From NCBI GenBank assembly GCA_963921795.1, contig OY997655.1, positions 10,132,583 to 10,196,582 of the forward strand: a DNA stretch of 64,000 nucleotides. Direction: 5' to 3'. Below, piece by piece: positions 44,594-57,352 of the stretch. How positions within the stretch are numbered: position 1 is the first letter of the stretch; every line of letters starts with the position of its first letter. The translations under genes were made by a program, and so were the position numbers. The notes under the pieces are model-generated. The model was not told the DNA's origin and ran no database searches. It worked only from the letters and a program-made list of their open reading frames with translations. The stretch comes from Nannobrachium achirus (Eukaryota; Chordata; Actinopteri; Myctophiformes; Myctophidae).

Positions 44594-45057
44594 GTAGAAA
44601 CTCTTACCACCAGGTTTTCATGAAACCTGCAGTGAATGATCAGTAGGCTGTCCTGGCTGAAGATATGATGAAGTTTTGTCTCTAAACAGATCAAAACACA
44701 AGGTCACAATCATGGTCATAGTGTAACTTGAGAATTGATAGGCCGATTTGCATGAGACCAAGTGGGAATGACCAGTAGGCTGCCCTGAAAAGATTATTAT
44801 ATTTTGGGTTAAAAAATAAATAAATGGAGAGACAGACGTACAAGAGATGTTGGTGTGGGCAGGAGTTGCACTCCCAAGTGCATTCGTTAAATTTCCACAA
44901 GTCACAAAGAATGAAAACTGTTGAGTGAGAAGCGGCTACAGTATGTTGGTGTAAAGGCTACTCTGCTTCAGGGGCAGATGGCAGCTCGGTCCCTGTGGGC
45001 AGTCTTGAAGCCGGGCTGCTGACGGCATGCACTCTGACGTCAGAGGAGTAGATGGTC
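44594..45057. other. non-coding; imperfect direct repeat
   Basis: GATCAGTAGGCTGTCCTG (44638) and GACCAGTAGGCTGCCCTG (44769) head two related stretches of about 130 bp. No gene recognised. Confidence 0.45.
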
Positions 45058-45585
45058 CAGGGACGTGCTGGCCATTGGAAAAGCGGGACAATTCCTGAAC
45101 GGCCGGTTCATCCCCGGCCGGTCCAGGCCGGCCATTAAGAAAGACATTTAAATAATGAATGTCGGCCTTCGTTCCATTTCGGGGGCTGGGCGGCCAACAA
45201 AGTAAATTGTCACTGTCGGGCAGAAACCTTGTATCTCCAAGTTTCAAATGTGTACATTTTTTCGCAAAGCAAAGCCCTGCTTCATCATACAAGGCCGTTG
45301 CACAAAAGTAGTGAAAACAGCAGATCTACAAGCTCACAACGCCTCGCACAAAATGATAAATACAAAACAAACGGTTTTGGACATACAAGGTTTCCACCCG
45401 ACAACGACGAAATATAACTCATGTACAGTAATTGGCCCACTGGCTTGTCACTTGTCATGATCTGAAATGGCAAATATTTGAATAGCAGCAGCGCTATAGA
45501 GAGAGATCAGATCTCTCTCTATAGCGCGCAATGAGGACCTCTCCAACTCTTTCCCGGGCTGAATCGGGGGCCCAGCACGTCCATG
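45058..45585. mobile_element. hAT MITE, CAGGGACGTGCTGG family, 528 bp
   Basis: Left end CAGGGACGTGCTGGCC, right end (reverse complement) CATGGACGTGCTGGGC. Flanks 45050-45057 and 45586-45593 are both AGATGGTC. It holds one hairpin arm (AACAGCAGATCTACAAGCTC at 45316) whose partner is deleted, and a 37-bp perfect hairpin at 45491-45527 (GCGCTATAGAGAGAGA and complement). The full-hairpin relative is at 51911-52350 in the opposite orientation. Confidence 0.93.
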
Positions 45586-46041
45586 AGATGGTCCCACGCA
45601 GCCAAGAGTAGTGAACGGATAAGCAGCAGTACCAGGGGAAGGGGAAAAGGAGACGTGATCAAAATGGCAGGTGACAGGGACTGCTGATGTGTTACAGGGA
45701 GAGAGAGAGATGCTAGTGGAGTAAGGGAGCAAATTATTGATGATAACCTCCATTGATGTCAACCATTCTGCCATGACAGGTGACAAAGATCCTCGGTGAA
45801 GAAAGAGGAGTGAGACTAAGTGGAGACTAGCTGGGGAGATAATTGGAGGGCTGCGATTTACAGTAGAACCCAAAGAAGCTTTTGCTTTTGCAGCTGAAAG
45901 TGAGCAGGCAAAGCCAGCAGACATGCCAGGTTCAATGAGGTTTATTTCAGTGGTTCCTAACCTTTTTTTTTGTTGGAGGCCCCCCTTTCTTACATCTGAC
46001 AAATGCTGTGACCCCTCACACGTGCATGCATTCATGCACAC
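45586..46041 (-). other. unassigned open frame interrupted by a hAT MITE
   Basis: A minus-strand frame of about 150 codons enters the MITE at 45585. Removing the MITE and one target copy keeps the frame open through 45049-44936 for about 40 more codons (TPLTSECMPSAARLQDCPQG), ending at a stop. The sequence is rich in Ser, Pro and Leu and has no domain I recognise, so it may be a chance antisense frame. Confidence 0.2.
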
Positions 46042-46125
46042 AACTTGTATTTTTTATATTATGTCAACCAGCTAGGCCATAAACAATAAACTACACTCGT
46101 AGCTGCCGATGCAAACCTTTTATTT
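45950..46125. repeat. hAT end fragment
   Basis: CAGTGGTTCCTAACCTTTTT followed by GGAGGCCCCCC is a familiar teleost hAT left end; no right end found. Confidence 0.45.
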
Positions 46126-46275
46126 TCACCCAGAGAGGACCAACGTTTCGAACAGACAAGCTGCCTTCTTCAGGTTAAAACAGGCCCTACCCACAGTACT
46201 GTATATGCTTCTCGTACAACGTACAAGCTTACAATGTGTCACGATGCGATGCATTGTGAGCCTGTAGATCGACCT
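46126..46275. repeat. CTGAAGA/GAAAC repeat and hairpin copy
   Basis: On the minus strand, CTGAAGAAGGC (46163-46173) is followed by CGAAACGTTGG (46140-46150), a phrase common in Penelope-like and other dispersed repeats and similar to a hammerhead core. A hairpin-module copy lies at 46219-46273 (TACAAGCTTACAATG against CATTGTGAGCCTGTAGATC). Confidence 0.4.
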
Positions 46276-46702
46276 CCCTATATTTAATCGGCGAGACATA
46301 TCCAGAGTCTTAAGATGGCTAAGATGGTCCAAGAGAGGGACAGATGTGATTGTAGTCAGAGGAAACAGAGAGGCCTCAGGGTGTAGACTTTAACTGCGTA
46401 GGGAGGAGATTGAAGACAGTAAACGGAGGGATGTTTGAAGGACAGCACTTTGTTTATGGTGTGAAATACGACATGGAGGCTGTGTGGTTTCACTTTAAAT
46501 TGGACAGAAAAATGGAAGTCAAGGTGTGTCAGTTCAGTTGTACAGCTACAGTACACAGAGCTGCAAACAAGTCCGCTGGGAAACTGTGTCCTCAACAGTG
46601 TTTGGGGGTAACAACGTTAAAACTAACAGCGTTACTGTAACGGAATACTCTTTTGGATAACGAAGAGACCTTGCATTATAGGGCAAGAAGTAATACACAC
46701 GA

Positions 46703-47248
46703 ATGCGAAAGGTTATAGCTAACAAAAAAAGGCAATTATCTTGCTTCAGCCATTTTACAACACAATTCCCTGAAGACATGATAAACAAACAAGAAACCTT
46801 CCACAGCACATGCATTAAAAATAAGAGCAGCCACGGCGTTGCATTTTCATTAAAACAAGAGAAAAAAACAACTTGGAATATATTTAAAATATTTTCATAT
46901 TGGTCCATAAAAATAATACAGCATCATGTTTGCATTGGTGCCTTCTGTCTGCACCCTTGCATCTGCCTCTATTGGTTGCACACCAGTCTAATGGCTACAG
47001 TGAAGAGATGCGTGTGTTTTATTGGGGTCTGCTGGCTGCTTTATTACTGGCCATTAGCACTAGTGTCCTGCATTACACTCATGTTAGCTACAGATCAATA
47101 CTTGCACGCAGTGTTTGGAGGGGCCATTGAGAGCCCCTTGCTCCCCACTATAAATCTGCACCGTACGGCAAGGTTAGTGTTGTTTGCTGTGGCTAATAAT
47201 CTACTGGCTCATATTTTACACCCTTACATGAGCCTTGCAACATCCTAG
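46703..47248 (+). other. unassigned 181-codon open frame
   Basis: Begins MRKVIANKKRQ and contains a hydrophobic stretch with many Cys and Trp (around residues 80-130). No family recognised, no splice or promoter context, and composition fits a chance frame. Confidence 0.15.
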
Positions 47249-47520
47249 ACGTGTGCTGGGTCACTGTGTTGAATAATATGGTTCTGTTAACAGCATTTAT
47301 ACATCATGGAACAGAGGTCATCTGATGCATTATTATGAGTGACTCCTGATGGATTCTAGTTAGTGGAAAATGCCCAGTACATTCCCATTATCTTCAATGT
47401 GCAGCAGTCTTCCTTCCCCATAGCTCCAATGTCTATCTCCCAGTCTGTCATGCACGCACCATTGATTCTACGAGGGCCGGTAAATTCACAACATTATTTC
47501 AGTCTTCCATAGCCCACTAC

Positions 47521-47839
47521 CACAGACATAAAAAGGTAGACGCCTCTTCCGGCTCTCTGGTACCCGTCTCGCCTTGGTGGGCCTTTTTGATTGACAGGCT
47601 TGGAATTCTTCTGTGTTGTAACAGACACGGAAGGTCGTAGGCAAATCAGAGGCAGGTGGGGGCGGGTCTTTTCCTACGCAGCTAGCTCTAGTCCCGGAAA
47701 ATACGCGTTGTGATTGGCCAGTAGTTTTTTGAGTGGCAGCCTGCCCTCGACACTTCCTCTTTTGAGCCAACCAAGGCGAGACGGGTCGCTCCAATCAACT
47801 GCTGCGGGTGGACGAGGTATCTAGCTTTTTATATCTGTG
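47521..47839. mobile_element. Mutator-like MITE, 319 bp
   Basis: Left end CACAGACATAAAAAGGTAGA, right end (reverse complement) CACAGATATAAAAAGCTAGA. Flanks 47512-47520 and 47840-47848 are both GCCCACTAC, a perfect 9-bp duplication, as made by Mutator-like transposases. An inner inverted repeat around CGTCTCGCCTTGG lies in the arms. Confidence 0.85.
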
Positions 47840-47848
47840 GCCCACTAC

Positions 47849-48378
47849 CCCCAACATTTGATTCTCTTCATAACCCAAGTGTGCAGGTCAACAAAATGTA
47901 AACATCTCTACAGCCTTCTGGATTGTATTGTGCACCTCAAAGTAGTAAAACCGCAACCCTGAATGATGAGACCCGCCTTATAAAGTAGCGCTTTAGAAAA
48001 GTGGAAATGCGACAAACTGCATATCTCCTTAGAGGTCCTCAAATCCTATATGGCGGAATATCAATCTGCTGTTAGGGACGCGGGAACCAAATACCTTTTT
48101 TCAAATATTGTCACAAACAATAGCCATAACGCCAGGACACACTCCAGGGTAATTGAGTTACAAACCCCACTTCTGTCTACAATGTACAATTTTCTCAGGC
48201 CAAAATAATTCTACATGATTGAGGACCCATTACTCCTGTCAGCAATGCTTTCCCCATCCCAGCGAACACTTCAGTTCAATTCAACCTATTTCAACTCATC
48301 ACTTGTCACACTTTAGAAAATATTATTGTGTGCCCAGGGTCAGGCGTCAGCCAGTCGGGCACACAGATTGGTGAACTA
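47849..48378. other. non-coding stretch, nothing recognised
   Basis: No gene or repeat family recognised. Confidence 0.45.
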
Positions 48379-49582
48379 ATAGTAGTCAGAGCGTTTCAGG
48401 CAAAAATCATGCACTTTATGAAAGAAGCATGACATTTTTGCACACAGTTAGAACATGCCATAATGGAACATTTTTGGCTATAGGGCCATCGCAGATTTGT
48501 CTTGGGAAACTTGTGGGAGCCAACCAAAGTTGGTGTCGCATTCACTTTACTATAGAGTAAAATAATACAAAAAATAAATATGCTTTAAGTAGCATGTGAG
48601 GGGTCAAACTAGGTGTTTTTTCAGGATTCTGAATCCAATGCAAGCATTTGTTTTGCACGAAAAACATTCCTTTCCGAGAAACGGCCGTCACAAAACTGTG
48701 AAAAGTGAGGACTCATCACTAAACCATATTTTTATGGGGTCCGTTTTTAGCCCAAGGAATGTTTTTTCCTGCAAAACAAATGCTTGCATTGGATTCAGAA
48801 TCCCGAAAAACACCTAGTTTGACCCCTTACATGCTACTTAACCCTCTAAGGCCCACGGTTGTAATATTACAACGTTTGTATTTTATCCAAAAAAAGGTTT
48901 AAATCATTTTATTTTAGCTCCCCCTACCACCTAAACACCACCATTGGATTCTATTGTTTAGTATTACAATGCCATTGGCCACAATATTTGCATATAAATA
49001 CCCCCCACAGGGGCTGACATTCACACCCGCCACACCCGCTGAAATTCCAGAGTTTTGACGAACAACATCTCACTTTTTCATGGAAGCTATACCTCACAAA
49101 AACATAAGTAAAATGCCTGTACTATTTTTTTGGTGATCATTAGAATGTCTAGAACATGTACATATGTTATTATTGTGAAAAATATCCCCCATATGTAAAT
49201 TAGAGCATGATTTATGATTTTTGATTTATGGCTATAAAATCTTACAAAAACATTTTTTTGAAAAAAACATTACATTTCCCTCTGATTAGGACTCCTACAA
49301 CACCATCTGATTTTTTTCAATTTTTTATTTCAAGTATTTCTTAATGCGGGCCTTAGAGGGTTAAAGCATATTTATTTTTTGTATTATTTTACTGTATAGT
49401 AAAGTCTATGAGAGCCCAACTTTATTGGCTCCCACAAGTTTCCCAAGACAAATCTGCGATTATATAGCCACATTATAGCCACAAATGTTCCATATGGCAT
49501 GTTCTAACTGTGTGCTAAATGTCATGCTTCTTTCATAAAGTGCACAATTCCATCAAAATACTGCCCGAAACGCCTGGACTAT
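48379..49582. mobile_element. long palindromic element with nested MITE
   Basis: The left arm (48379-48690) and right arm (48730-48837 plus 49365-49582) pair in order: GCGTTTCAGGCA with CCGAAACGCC, AGAAGCATGACATTT with its complement, CAGATTTGTCTTGGGAAACTT, GCAAGCATTTGTTTTGC. The right arm is split by a TTAA MITE. Superfamily unknown. Confidence 0.8.
48842..49360. mobile_element. TTAA MITE, CCCTCTAAGGCCC family, 519 bp
   Basis: TTAA at 48838-48841 and 49361-49364; ends CCCTCTAAGGCCCAC and GGGCCTTAGAGGG. The host palindrome's other arm keeps the empty site, ATGCTTTAAGTAGCATG at 48583-48599, with a single TTAA exactly where the insertion occurred. Confidence 0.93.
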
Positions 49583-49829
49583 AGGGACTTGTATCCACCA
49601 CTCTACTCCTTGAGCCAGGCTCCTCCAGGCTTGGCACAAGCTGGTATAACAATGAACTCTTGCTTTTATCAATACTAGTTTCTTATTGTTCGTTGCTTGG
49701 CCAACCAAGGATGGAACTTGTCAATATGTTTAGTCATGGTTTTAGGAAGAGAGAAGAGGAGCACTCGTCAAAAAAGGTTCACATAAACATTCGTCTAGGG
49801 TGCACGGCTCAGGTGAACAATGAACTTAG

Positions 49830-50039
49830 AGCAAGGACGCCAGCACTCACTTTAGAGTGAGTGCTGCCACATGTGGACGTTTCGGCACACATGCCTTCCT
49901 CAGCGTGTAAACGTGTGAGTTTACATGCTGAGGAAGGCCTGTGTGCCGAAACGTCCACATGTGGCTGCTGGGGGGAAACAAACAATTTAATAAACAAGAA
50001 GGAGTCTATCTAAAGTGAGTGCTGGCGTCCTTGCTCTAG
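49830..50039. mobile_element. fold-back repeat with hammerhead-like arms
   Basis: Outer arms GCAAGGACGCCAGCACTCAC (49832) and its complement (about 50019-50038); inner arms around CCACATGTGGACGTTTCGGC and GCCGAAACGTCCACATGTGG. The right inner arm contains CTGAGGA (49928-49934) and GAAAC (49948-49952). Confidence 0.7.
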
Positions 50040-50998
<959 letters not shown>

Positions 50999-51254
50999 AT
51001 GTGTGTTCTGGGCAGAGACATTAAACTGCTCCATTGTAACTACCATCGCCAATGTTGTAGGTGCAGTGATGCATGCATTTGCAACTAATGCAGACTATGT
51101 ATGTACAGTAGCTTGCATACATTACAAGAAGGCACTACCATTCATCACCAGTGGAATCTACCAACAGCTGACGCTACCTGATGGCCTTTACTGCACCCAA
51201 CATGTGTCCCTGTATGCTTTCCATGTGTGTGGACATGGACACCCTAGGTGGGGT

Positions 51255-51545
51255 TGGCGAAAGGAGTTTGCATGAGTTTGCATGTTCTCCCCGTGTCTCC
51301 TAGGGTAGGTAGGTACCCTCATAAAAAACATGCAGTAATCCTGGTCTCTATACTGCCTCCCCCTGGCCAGCCGGGGCGCCTGATGGAGGGGAAAGGAACT
51401 GGTTGGAATAACGTGTTCCTTCCACGTGCTATGTCCAAACCGGGGAAATCCCCTCTGTCAGGTGAAAAGAAGCAACTTGGACTACTCATGCACTGAAGGA
51501 AGCATGAGGTCAGTCCGTTGTCTCCCCAGGCTCTGCAGAGGGAGA
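51255..51545 (+). repeat. SINE-like repeat body
   Basis: GAGTTTGCATGTTCTCCCCGTGTCTC and CTGCCTCCCCCTGGCCAGCC (quoted in part) are phrases of an abundant teleost SINE or MITE whose head resembles 55250-55340. Confidence 0.5.
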
Positions 51546-51637
51546 GCAGAAATCAGGACTACAGTTTAGGTATTTGGCACTGGGTGAAAAAATGGGTTAC
51601 AAAATTATGGGATAAAAATTAAACAAAAAAACGAAAT

Positions 51638-51642
<5 letters not shown>

Positions 51643-51682
<40 letters not shown>
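51643..51682. repeat. (GT)n microsatellite
   Basis: About 38 bp of GT. Confidence 0.95.
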
Positions 51683-51683
<1 letters not shown>

Positions 51684-51910
51684 CGCATGCACGTGTATGC
51701 CGTTGGAGTGTATCTGTCATCATTCTATGTTAGAAAGATAAGGAGGGGGTGTGTGAGGTTATTAATAGCTATTAATTATCAGCTTCCTTTTAAAATGGAC
51801 CTGAATAGACGCCATAGAGGGAGGTAGTTATCACTTCTCGCGTAGACAGTTATCAGGCTAGTTATCAGGTAGGCTCAAGAGTAGAGTGGCCACTTGGCAA
51901 CAATAAGGTT

Positions 51911-52350
51911 CAGGGACGTGCTGGGCCCCTGATTCAGCCCGGGAAAAAGAGTTGGAGAGGCCCTCATTTTTTTTTTTTTATATATATTTCGTCGTTGTCG
52001 GGTGGAAACCTTGTATGTCCAAAACAGTTTGTTTTGTATTTATCATTTTAAAAATGATTTAAACTAGTGAAAACAGCCGATCTACAAGCACACAACACCT
52101 CGCACTGCGAGGCGTTGTGTGCTTGTAGATCTGCTGTTTTCACTACTTTTGTGCAACGGCCTTGTATGATGAAGCAGGGCTTTGCTTTGCGAAAAAAAAT
52201 ATAAATTTGAAACTTGGAGATACGAGGTTTCTGCGAACGAAGGCCGACATTTTATTTTATTTTTTTTCCTAATGGCCGGCCTGGACCGGCCGGGAACGAA
52301 CCGGCCGTTCGGGAGTTGTCCCGCTTTTCCCAATGGCCAGCACGTCCCTG
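51911..52350. mobile_element. hAT MITE, CAGGGACGTGCTGG family, 440 bp
   Basis: Termini CAGGGACGTGCTGG at both ends. Flanks 51903-51910 and 52351-52358 are both ATAAGGTT. The complete hairpin at 52068-52143 carries matched changes in both arms (AAGCACACAA and TTGTGTGCTT). Confidence 0.95.
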
Positions 52351-52910
52351 ATAAGGTTCCCAGTTCAACCCGGGCTTTTTTTGGAGCTACTTTATATGTT
52401 GATGATGAATTGATTACCTATACTGTAGGACCCCAATGGAAACAAGACCGCGCAAGGACCTTTTTTTGGTGTAATCCTTTTAAGACTAAGAGTATTGACT
52501 GTACTCGTGCCATTTCACATTTCTGTCTAATAAAATATTCATTCAATCAATCAGTCAGCTTGACGGCAGTAACTGCCATAATGACCATGAAATGACTCAT
52601 GTGATGATGTCTTAATGACTGGGATAAAGATACAGATCCTCTCATTTCTCACACATTACCGCCATCAGCTGCATCATCACTGCAGGTCTATTTTAAACAT
52701 TCAGTTGTGTTGAACAGGAGGTGAGCAGGAGCCAGGCAGACCAGCCTACACCTTCCAGATGGTGAGACTGTCCCCTCCTTCATAAGATCAATGCTGAGGC
52801 CTAACTTTTCTTTCTTTCTTTTTTAATCACACCACCAGGAGGTCCTTTCAGCTTCAAAAAGCCTTGATCCATTAATTATCCATTAATGATTAGACATGGA
52901 CCACCAGACC

Positions 52911-52946
52911 CAGTGGTGGAAAGTAACTAAGTACATTTACTCAAGA
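52911..52946. repeat. MITE terminal fragment
   Basis: CAGTGGTGGAAAGTAACTAA and ACATTTACTC, left end of the family at 12339 and 29481. Confidence 0.7.
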
Positions 52947-52976
52947 CCAGGCCTGACCTTTCTTAAAGGGATCCCT

Positions 52977-53426
52977 GGCTAATGCGACAAATATGCCTTA
53001 ATACATTATAATTGTCCTCTATAACTACAATGTAAAATTAAAAACACCTCAATTATTTTATTTCTTCTAGAAATCTTTCACTCAATAGGGGAAATGCCAG
53101 TCGCAAGTTGATGATGTCATAAATGTCATGTGTGATCTATCCCTATGGAATTTATGGCATGCATGTGCAAATAAAAACAAACGTAATACTTCCTATGTTT
53201 AATATCAGTATCAAATCAATATTTCAAATTTGTTTTTGTTTTTTTGCACATAATGCCATAAATAGATCACACATGACATTTATGACATCAACTTGCGACT
53301 TGAGTGAAAGATTAGCTATTTTTAGAAGAAATAAAATATTTAAGGTGTTTTTAATTTTACATTGTAGTTATAGAGGACAATTATAATGTAATTAAGGCAT
53401 ATGTGTCGTATTAGCCAGGGATCCTT
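52977..53426. mobile_element. palindromic TTAA MITE, 450 bp
   Basis: TTAA at 52973-52976 and 53427-53430; ends AGGGATCCCTGGCTAATGCG and (right, reverse complement) AAGGATCCCTGGCTAATACG. Long arms pair, including TCGCAAGTTGATGATGTCAT and ATTTATGACATCAACTTGCG. Confidence 0.88.
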
Positions 53427-53610
53427 TTAAATCAAACACCACTGAAGTGTGGAAAAAGCGCCACTCCAAAATAAAGGATGCAAGACAGATACAGTAGATT
53501 TAAAAGGCTTAAAAAAAAAAGTCTGAGCTTTTGAAACCAGCAGTCACTTTAGAAAATATTCTTCTTGTTTTTTATAAGGGTTCACACCCATTAGCAGATC
53601 ATCACAAAGG

Positions 53611-53860
53611 TGGATGGGGGGGCACACAAGATGGCATGATGACATTGTGATAAGAGCAGCATAAATGTTGGCATGACATTGTGATGTGGGCACACATCTT
53701 GGCGTGAAAGTACAATCTTTATAGAAGGGGGCACACAGGCTGGCATGTCAGTGCGATAAGGATGAGGGTACGGTGGCTGGCATGGTAGTGTGATAAGAAT
53801 GAGGGCACGGTGGCTGGCATGGTAGCCTGATAAGAATGAGGGGGCACACAAGCTGGTTCC
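53611..53860. repeat. imperfect minisatellite
   Basis: Units of 33-45 bp built on GGGCACACA(A/G)G(A/C)TGGCATG, GTGTGATAAGAATGAGG and GTGGCTGGCATGGTAG. Confidence 0.75.
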
Positions 53861-54640
53861 TCTTCAGATGGTCTCCATGTTAAGGTCGTTGCACACTGCT
53901 GCGTTTTTCTGGCCGAATATCGGAGTGAATTAACTGTTACCACTGGGTCCCTTGCTCTCTCTCTCTCTTCTCTCTCTCTCCTTGGCCTGAACAATGCTTT
54001 AGATGATTTCAAATTTACAAAACACAACAAAAAAAACGCAGTGCAGTGTTCAACCAGCTTTACTGTCTTGACATCTTCTTGCTTGGCTGTGGATCTACTC
54101 TACGTGGGCCTACAGTTATCATAACTTGTGAACCCCCCAGATTTTTAAACTTTAGTACAAGAATTCATCTCATATCTAACAAAGCAAAGAAGTAGTGGGA
54201 CTTTGTACAGAGAGACTTTATAGTTTACACCATGACAGGAATAAGAAGTATATCAGTGAATCTCTTGAACAAATGCTGATTATTGTCTATATGAGACACT
54301 GGTGTTCACATAACAATCTAGTTTAATGTAACAGCCGGGGCGGATTTCCCTACCCACGCACAGCCATCGTTGGCACACTACAGTATATATCCTGTTCTCA
54401 CGCCTTAAAAATATATTCTGCACCATGTTACTTTAGGGGCTCCGTACGAAGCTGTTCACCAGTGCATGAGAAATAGTAATTACTACAACCTCAAAGGCTA
54501 AAACAACTCTATAATGTAATATGTGTCATATTTTTTTGGGTCATGGAATGGATGATGCTAAATGTCAGAAGATAAGATAACTTACTAACATTCTGTCAGA
54601 TAACATCTCAACATGTTAAACCTTCAAAGCCGTCCGCACT
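53861..54640. other. non-coding stretch
   Basis: CT-rich run at 53955-53981. No gene recognised. Confidence 0.45.
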
Positions 54641-55075
54641 TGCCCGTACTTGCCTCGACCACCAATTAGCCGATCGTCTATTCCCGTACTTTCCCGTAAT
54701 TTATGAAATGAATCATAATTTTTTGAAAAATACAGTTGCCGGCCGTGCTCTGTCTCTTTAAGAGACCTTGTGCAATGGGATCACGTCAGAAACGTGATGA
54801 CGTCATCGGCTGGCTCTGCCACTGGGTCCATGAGCGGCCATTACGGCCCCTTGTTATCTGTATGGAGCAGGCTGGCTAGCGCACCCTCTCGTCTTTTTCC
54901 ATCAGACGACATACGAAATCAAGCCTTCGGAATGAATGGATTGCATTGGATTAGATCGATGTGCGTGCACAGAAGACGGATTGTATTTTTGGGTGCTGTT
55001 TATTATCGCTGTTTTCCCCGTATCGCTCCATGTTAATGACCGGAGGAGATCTGCCTTCTAGACCATCAAAATAAG
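54641..55075 (+). other. CpG-containing block with CRE, possible TE 5' region
   Basis: A perfect TGACGTCA lies at 54798-54805 in a region rich in CACGT phrases. An 88-codon frame (54770-55036) has no domain. GTCTATTCCCGTACTTTC at 54676 resembles GTCTATTCCCGGACTTTG at 59420, so both may be 5' ends of one element family. Confidence 0.3.
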
Positions 55076-55249
55076 GTTGGCCAACAAAAAAAACTCTGTT
55101 TGCTGGCTTGCACGGAGCGATCCGATTGTGTTGTTATGATTTCGTGCTTTGCTTTTTTAAAACATGTTTATAAATAAAACGCTGATTGCACGGCAGTACC
55201 GGGGTTCAGGGGGTTCTGCCGGGGCTTGGAAGGGATAAGAAATCAACAT

Positions 55250-55340
55250 GTGGGGCACGGTGGTGTAGTAGCAGCTATAGGTCCTGGGTTTGATTTCCGC
55301 TGGGGAGGCTGTGGGTGCTGGGGTCGTTTTCTCCTCTGTG
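55250..55340 (+). repeat. tRNA-like SINE head
   Basis: GGGGCACGGTGGTGTAGTAG then GGTCCTGGGTTTGATTTCC, matching the A- and B-box order of an abundant fish SINE. Confidence 0.5.
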
Positions 55341-57052
55341 TCATCAATGCATTGAAAAGAAAGATACCTAACAGTACCGACATGTTAGAAGATAACATAC
55401 TGATACAGTATGTTGACATACCAAGTTACCAACATGTTATAAGATAAGAAAAAAGCTTTACAAATCTTCAGTAAATGATGAATAGAGAGTCTTTGAAATA
55501 ATAGGCTGCTTCAAGGAAAATCGAGAGAAACTGTTATTATTGTTCTTGCTGCTGTAGGTAACCAGATAATTGCAGTTGTTGTCCATTTTTATTTCACCTA
55601 GAGTAAGCCTTTTTTCTATAAACTTTTGTTTTCTATAACCCCAAAAGTCCATTGAGATTGACTCGCGTCGGTGAAACCACACTTTGAACCTTTCTAGTTT
55701 CCTTTATTTGATGTTAAATGTGACAGGTTTTCAGACTTTAGTTGCTCAAATATCCTCTAGTGTAAGGCTGAATGATGTGGAAGTCTGTCGGCTCCAACAT
55801 ACCATGTTTTCAGAACATTTCACCACACCACCATTGTAATTCCTGTAGGCCTATATACAGTACAGTATAATGTAGGCTATATATTTATAAAAATGTTTAA
55901 ATCAACCCATTCTTTCAAAACATGACATCCTCCACCCAGATATGTAGTTATTGTATCAGGGAAAAACAACAGGATCGGCAGGTTTTTTAGATGACTGAGT
56001 TTATATTCAGCAAGTGTTGCCTCTTTTAAATTCAGAATAATTTCATCCCTTAGTTTGCCACCTTTTCAGTCCGTGTCAGCCGAACATGCATCTGGTAGTG
56101 CAAATATAGCAAGTAATAATGGGAGTGAGTCAGCAACACCACTGGTCGTGTTGACAATGCTATCAGTACATGTCAGCTGCTTATTCACTTGCAAGAATCT
56201 TTTGCTCCCCATCAGCATGATTCCGCGAGCGTGGAAAAACCTCATTATTGTACATCATTTGGGACGAGCACTGAGTGAGCACTGAGTGAAACTGATGCTC
56301 CACACCTTGACGTGTCTCTCTTTACCATTCAGACACTCACCTGCAGCCTTCATCTACGATTCTTTCATCCGTCACCTTTATCGTCTTTATCCTCTTATGT
56401 GTGATAGTAAAATGGGACACAGATCGACTTAGCCATGTTGAATTTCACCACAGGCTACAAGTAAACATATATCTGCTGTCAGCTCCACTGTTGGGCGGGG
56501 TTGGGATGTCTGCCTGGAGAGATTTGTGTTTATTCTATTTTCGGATAGTGAGACAAATAGTATGTGGGTCTTTCCAATTCCCCTGTCTCATATATATTTT
56601 CTTCCCGAGCACATTTCCAGCTGTCCAGCTGCAGGTGTGTTTGCCTTGCATGTGTAGCACATTTTAATGAGACCATAATGGATGTCTCTGATGCTTTTGA
56701 AAACAGCCCTCGGCTTTGTCCTCAAAGTGTCAAACAGTTTTATTATGCCACGTCAAAACCTGTGGGAGTATTTTGGCAACGAATGAGAAAGAAATTAGTT
56801 TGTGAAGCATAGGCTGGATCGTGGAGCACGATATGCTTATATCAAAGCTAATTAAAATCAGCAAAGTTAATCAATTTCTGTCCTGAAATTACTTTTTCAC
56901 TTTCACAAAAGGGACGAGCATTAAGGGCAAAATGAAGGGAGCTGGATAAGAATATTTCAATTGCTGTTCAAATATTAAATCACCTTGATTCACGCAATGT
57001 GAATTGACCGTGTGTCTAGAGGACATAAATAACTCACCATCCAACACACACA
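55341..57052. other. non-coding stretch, nothing recognised
   Basis: Several 74-88-codon frames on both strands without motifs. No gene supported. Confidence 0.45.

Positions 57053-57146
<94 letters not shown>
57053..57146. repeat. (CA)n microsatellite
   Basis: About 90 bp of CA. Confidence 0.98.
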
Positions 57147-57147
<1 letters not shown>

Positions 57148-57352
57148 TCATGAGACTGACAGAGGCAGGGATATTGTGAGGGGATTTCTTCAGCCTAATT
57201 TTCTTCAAATCAGTCTCTCTGTTATATTTGCACTGTTGCCTCATTTTGCATTTGTAAAAACCTATTAACGGAATGTTTCTTTCCTTAAGAACTATATTTG
57301 TTTTGTGCTCCGCTGGTCCAAGCAGTGACATGACTAGGATGTTTATCTAGGG

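Noticed and set aside
48596..48817. 73-codon frame at the palindrome centre
   Set aside because: Its two ends mirror each other because the DNA is palindromic; no coding signal.
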